Assembly (NCBI RefSeq): GCF_000613805.1
Contig: NZ_BAJR01000007.1
Span: 1-64,000, forward strand
DNA: 64,000 bases
Direction of reading: 5' to 3'
Source of the DNA: Phocaeicola paurosaccharolyticus JCM 15092
Lineage (GTDB): Bacteria > Bacteroidota > Bacteroidia > Bacteroidales > Bacteroidaceae
Part shown: positions 63,839 to 64,000 of the stretch, one piece after another
Layout: each line of letters starts with the position of its first letter
Numbering within the stretch: the stretch's first letter is position 1
Notes under the pieces: model-generated
What the model was told of the DNA's origin: nothing
The model's database searches: none
The model's input: only the letters and a program-made list of their open reading frames with translations
Made by a program: the position numbers and the translations under genes

Positions 63839-64000
63839 ATGAAGAAACTAATTTTTACCTTGGTACTGGCATCTACTGTCACAAGTTCTTATAGCCAAGA
63901 ATATTATGAAAAGCATCTTACCTTTCCTAAAGGTGCCACAATTGAGCAGAAATTGGATATGGCATCGAGACTTGTTCCAACAAAGCAGCAACTTGATTGG
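63839..64000 (+). CDS. Secreted alpha-L-fucosidase-like protein (5' part only)
   Basis: Starts at ATG 63839 and runs off the right edge; 54 codons visible. The first 19 residues (MKKLIFTLVLASTVTSSYS) form a signal peptide, followed by QEYYEKHLTFPKGATIEQKL and ASRLVPTKQQLDW. The last block resembles the start of the catalytic domain in a Bacteroides group of GH29 fucosidases. Too little is visible for certainty. Confidence 0.6.
   Translation, partial: MKKLIFTLVLASTVTSSYSQEYYEKHLTFPKGATIEQKLDMASRLVPTKQQLDW

Overview
The window is an AT-rich chromosomal segment from a member of the Bacteroidales, most likely Bacteroides-like. Supporting signs are the rng / 30-residue AURKAIP1-COX24 protein / HU / ssb / gldE / phosphopantetheinyl transferase cluster, TonB-dependent outer-membrane proteins, secreted fucosidase and galactosidase genes, and repeated promoters of the Bacteroidetes form TTTG-N18..21-TAnnTTTG. 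There is no rRNA, no CRISPR array and no transposase.

Layout. 0-1.6 kb: end of a menaquinone locus (menF plus a DHNA-CoA-type thioesterase) on the minus strand. 1.7-4.4 kb: a flavin reductase-like gene, then xanthine permease and xpt (purine salvage). 4.4-8.2 kb: a secreted GH29/GH2 pair. 8.5-11.9 kb: fused cytochrome c synthase CcsBA and a RidA-domain protein. 11.9-21 kb: two LytS/LytTR-type sensor/regulator pairs, a TonB-receptor-like barrel, a DUF3795 protein and a lipoprotein. 21-22 kb: a homocysteine methyltransferase. 22.2-27.2 kb: an accessory island next to tRNA-Ser(UGA), holding a bTHX-like/HNH fusion, a putAbiC-type abortive infection protein, remnants of a conjugative element (DUF3873, ArdA fragment) and a DUF4143 ATPase; a partial copy of the tRNA 3' end lies inside it. 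27.4-38.4 kb: housekeeping genes (mutS2, sdaA, murU/amgK-rapZ, rng, HU, ssb, gldE, PPTase). 38.5-43.5 kb: OmpA, a PhoR/PhoB-like pair and asparaginase. 43.6-50.3 kb: the complete trp operon trpL-B-E-G-D-C-F-A with a leader peptide containing two adjacent Trp codons and an attenuator. 50.6-54.4 kb: DUF308 protein, XylE-like porter, a YtxH/holin-like envelope trio and a SPOR lipoprotein. 54.5-59 kb: TPP riboswitch, thiamine TonB receptor, PnuT, thiamine pyrophosphokinase and an SDR. 59-64 kb: MBL-fold hydrolase, GH8 enzyme, a sensor kinase with a shortened solute-binding domain, and the start of another fucosidase.

Two messages stand out. First, ten otherwise intact genes are each broken by 1-2 nt indels, several in homopolymers, and each can be restored by a single edit at each break. 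This looks more like consensus sequencing error than decay, so I annotate them as single genes. Second, the most attractive biology is the trp leader with mutually exclusive hairpins, the bTHX-HNH fusion with a repeated intergenic module in the island, and the AmgK-RapZ fusion next to MurU.
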